From Cytophagales bacterium (GTDB lineage: Bacteria > Bacteroidota > Bacteroidia > Cytophagales > Cyclobacteriaceae): DNA of 8,480 nucleotides. This document shows, piece by piece, positions 6,778 to 8,480 of the stretch. The notes under the pieces are model-generated. The model was not told the origin of the DNA. It was given only the letters and a program-made list of their open reading frames with translations, and did no database searches. The stretch spans positions 10,254 through 18,733 of the forward strand of contig DMST01000025.1 of assembly GCA_003454975.1 (NCBI GenBank). The letters are read 5' to 3'. The stretch's first letter is position 1, and every line of letters starts with the position of its first letter. The position numbers were made by a program, and so were the translations under genes.

Positions 6778-6806
6778 AACCGCTCCAAGTTTGGGGCGGT
6801 TTTTTT
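6778..6806 (+). terminator. Intrinsic terminator of secreted paralog 2
   Basis: AACCGCTCC (6778-6786) pairs with GGGGCGGTT (6793-6801) as a 9-bp stem with one G-U pair and a 6-nt loop. Seven T follow or overlap its end (6800-6806). It starts 30 nt after the stop. Confidence 0.9.
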
Positions 6807-6956
6807 ATGCCTTTTTCATGTACGGCAACCCCGAGGAGTGTGCGCTTTTGGGCTGTTTTCGTCCTTTTTAGGTTGATTTAGACCCGATAGGGACGGGAGG
6901 TAAAAATGTGGGATAGGGGACGTTCATTGGTACATGGCATGATGACTTATTGCCTA

Positions 6957-6964
6957 TACCTTCG
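6957..6964 (+). promoter_or_regulatory. Promoter -7 box of secreted paralog 3
   Basis: TACCTTCG is identical to the -7 box of paralog 2 and also lies 32 nt from its ATG. The preceding TTGCC and the leader AAAATCGAACAGCAATT are shared as well. No TTG sits 19 nt upstream (TGG at 6935-6937 instead), so the promoter may be weaker or depend on an activator. Confidence 0.55.
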
Positions 6965-6996
6965 CCAACGAATTAAAAATCGAACAGCAATTTCTC

Positions 6997-7500
6997 ATGA
7001 AGAAAATGATTCAAGTAGTAGCCGCTTTGGCGGTGTTTGCGTTGATTTCTGCCGAAGCATCAGCCCAAGTTCTCATCCGGCCACCCGCCTGTAGCCAATC
7101 TGCAGACCGATTGGACTTGGGTGATCCCAATGTATTGTCATTTAGTGTATCCTACCATCAGTCGCTCACCTGGTACACCAACGAGGTGTGTGGCGCTAAT
7201 GCCTATGCCTGGATATTGCAAGATGGACAGCAGGTGATGACAACAGGCACACAGCTTTCTATGCAGGCTCGGGATTTGGTGTGGCTTCCTCCTGGCGGTT
7301 GCGACGAATTCAATGGCCGTATGACCTTTCCCAATCCATGGTCTGATGTAGGTATTTACCATACAACCATCACCGTGCGGCCTCAAATCAACCAAACCTG
7401 GAAGACTGTTTCGGTATCCATCAGTGGAGTCCAGAAATGCACCGAAATTGGTGATGATGGCTTCTATGATACGGATCCGGGTGGTTTTGGTGGAGAGTAA
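6997..7500 (+). CDS. Secreted four-cysteine protein of unknown family, paralog 3 (most divergent)
   Basis: This 167-residue protein belongs to the same unrecognised family. The signal peptide is 1-23 (ASA|Q). Cysteines 32, 65, 102 and 148 are conserved, as are LTWYTNEVCGA (58-68), ARDLVWLPPGGCDEFN (91-106), a TFPNPW segment (110-115), VGIYHTT (118-124) and VSISGVQKC (140-148). It differs from the other two in the first strand (LGDPNVLSFSVS for xGTPYVNSVSL) and in the tail, which lacks the DPFG motif position and ends DPGGFGGE, one residue past the FGG end. Its promoter has lost the usual -33 TTG, although the leader is kept. These differences suggest an older copy that may have shifted in use or expression. 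It is the last gene of the array and is convergent with the flavin oxidoreductase gene. Confidence 0.85.
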   Translation: MKKMIQVVAALAVFALISAEASAQVLIRPPACSQSADRLDLGDPNVLSFSVSYHQSLTWYTNEVCGANAYAWILQDGQQVMTTGTQLSMQARDLVWLPPGGCDEFNGRMTFPNPWSDVGIYHTTITVRPQINQTWKTVSVSISGVQKCTEIGDDGFYDTDPGGFGGE

Positions 7501-7529
7501 CTCCTCAAAAATCCCTTCTAAACCTTATG

Positions 7530-7558
7530 GCCGCACCAGACACCTGGGGCGGCTTTTT
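7530..7558 (+). terminator. Intrinsic terminator of secreted paralog 3
   Basis: GCCGCACC (7530-7537) pairs with GGGGCGGC (7546-7553) with one mismatch, followed by TTTTT. It starts 30 nt after the stop and lies in the 115-nt gap between convergent genes. On the other strand the hairpin is followed by a short T-run and might also slow transcription from the oxidoreductase gene. Confidence 0.8.
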
Positions 7559-7615
7559 GTGTTTCTGCCAGCAGAATTCTTTCGAAGGTCCTGTTGGTTC
7601 TCATGCTACCGGTGC

Positions 7616-8480
7616 CTACTTGAAGGCCCTCAGATACTGAACAGGCACCGGGCCAACGGTGCCTAACTCCTGTGCAGCATGCAGGGCAAAGTAGGGGTCA
7701 CGTAGGTGCTCACGTGCAATCACCACTACATCCGCTTTTCCGGAGGTAATAATCTCTTCGGCCTGCCGAGCTTCGGTAATCAAACCCACCGCTCCCGTAG
7801 GAATGCCTGCCTCTTTTCTGATCTGTTCCGCATAAGGTACTTGGTACCCCGGTACCACTTGGTGTTGGTCAGGAGTGCCAATGCCACCGCCACTGGCAGT
7901 GATCAGTTCTGCTCCATCCTCTTTGAGAAGTTTAGCCAGCGCTACAGAATCCTCTATTTGCCAGGAGCCTAGCTCGTGGCCAAAGTCTACCGCGGATATC
8001 CTAACCAGTAGGGGGACACCACCCGGTAAGATGGCTTTTACCGCTTGGGTGACCTCACGGAGAAACCGCACGCGGTTCTCGAAACTTCCGCCGTACTCGT
8101 CGGTACGTTGATTGGTGAGTATAGAGTAAAACTCATGTAGCAAGTACCCGTGAGCAGCGTGGATTTCCACCCCGTCAAACCCAGCGGCAAGGGCACGTTT
8201 CGCCCCCGCCACAAACTGTTGGGTTACCTCCCTAATTCCCTTCTTGGTGAGCGCAGTTGGTGTTAGCAGCCCTTTCCGGTTGAAGGCGCTGGGGCCAATT
8301 ACTTCCCAGCCTCCTTCCGCTTCGCTGATGTAAGTGAAGCCCTCTGTAGGGTGGTTGCGGCTGCCTTTGGCGGCAGCATGACCCAACTGGGCCACCATAG
8401 CGGCTCCCTGCTGCTTTACAAAGCGAGTAATGCGGCTTAGCCCCTCTATATGGTCATCAGACCAAATGCCTAGGTCAGAG
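7616..8480 (-). CDS. YqjM/NamA-type NADPH:flavin ene-reductase (old yellow enzyme family), N-terminus outside window
   Basis: The minus-strand frame is open from the window edge (first full codon at 8479) to TAG at 7618-7616, giving 287 residues. It lacks about 50 N-terminal residues of a family near 340. Old yellow enzymes bind FMN in a TIM barrel and reduce activated C=C bonds of enones and related compounds in the cytoplasm. Visible landmarks (counted from the window edge) are LGIWSDDHIEG near the start, QLGHA (31-35), HAAHGYLLHEF (107-117) with the paired His that bind the substrate carbonyl, RTDEYGGSFENR (125-136), the Arg of LVRIS (160), GAVGLIT (229-235) and REHLRDP (256-262). The ending PVQYLRAFK places an Arg (284) where YqjM has the arginine finger reaching into the partner subunit. 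QLGHA is followed by AAK where YqjM has GRK. The Met at 8398 is internal. No functional link to the other genes is visible. Confidence 0.9.
   Translation of the reverse strand, partial: SDLGIWSDDHIEGLSRITRFVKQQGAAMVAQLGHAAAKGSRNHPTEGFTYISEAEGGWEVIGPSAFNRKGLLTPTALTKKGIREVTQQFVAGAKRALAAGFDGVEIHAAHGYLLHEFYSILTNQRTDEYGGSFENRVRFLREVTQAVKAILPGGVPLLVRISAVDFGHELGSWQIEDSVALAKLLKEDGAELITASGGGIGTPDQHQVVPGYQVPYAEQIRKEAGIPTGAVGLITEARQAEEIITSGKADVVVIAREHLRDPYFALHAAQELGTVGPVPVQYLRAFK

Noticed and set aside
7424..7666. 80-codon plus-strand frame overlapping the end of paralog 3
   Set aside because: It begins inside paralog 3, crosses its terminator and enters the convergent oxidoreductase gene; there is no promoter, signal or recognisable domain.
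8396..8398. Met codon as the start of the flavin oxidoreductase
   Set aside because: The frame continues upstream to the window edge with family-typical sequence (LGIWSDDHIEG), so this Met is internal and the gene is cut by the window.

Overview
The window looks like a chromosomal segment from a member of the Bacteroidota. The evidence is an adjacent SusC/SusD (RagA/RagB) pair, four secreted proteins whose predicted signal peptides all cleave Ala23|Gln24, a lack of clear Shine-Dalgarno sequences, and promoter-like boxes of the Bacteroidota type (TTG, 19 nt, TAnnTTtG). Genes are moderate in GC, while the long spacer upstream of susC is very AT-rich. I cannot assign a genus; a Saprospiria/Lewinella-like or Cytophagia-like background is only an impression.

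Layout: (1) 2-223, the 3' end of a class I release-factor-like gene that I recognise as prfH, ending in its family C-terminal motif. (2) 224-767, a non-coding spacer with a strong inverted repeat just after prfH, an AT-rich stretch, a perfect 7-bp inverted repeat and a probable promoter for the next operon. (3) 768-5046, a susC-susD operon (19-nt gap) for an outer-membrane TonB-dependent importer and its surface lipoprotein, closed by a clear intrinsic terminator. No glycoside hydrolase, peptidase or regulator is visible beside it, so its substrate is unknown. (4) 5304-7500, three tandem paralogous genes for small secreted proteins (164, 171 and 167 aa). They have four invariant cysteines, a Trp/Gly-rich core and acidic Gly-rich tails ending in FGG or FGGE. 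Each gene has its own promoter-like sequence, leader and terminator. I do not recognise the family. (5) 5866-6046, a 181-bp non-coding element with terminal inverted repeats and TTTAA on both sides, lying between paralogs 1 and 2; it resembles a MITE. (6) 7616-8480, minus strand, most of a YqjM/NamA-type old yellow enzyme, convergent with the third paralog.

The most interesting part is the three-gene array. The gene, its leader, its terminator and even the length of its spacer appear to have been duplicated as one cassette. Subtracting the element plus one 5-bp target copy from the 434-nt spacer leaves 248 nt, the same as the next spacer. SusC/SusD probably work together in uptake. Any link between them and the small secreted proteins rests on position alone, because a strong terminator separates the two transcription units.
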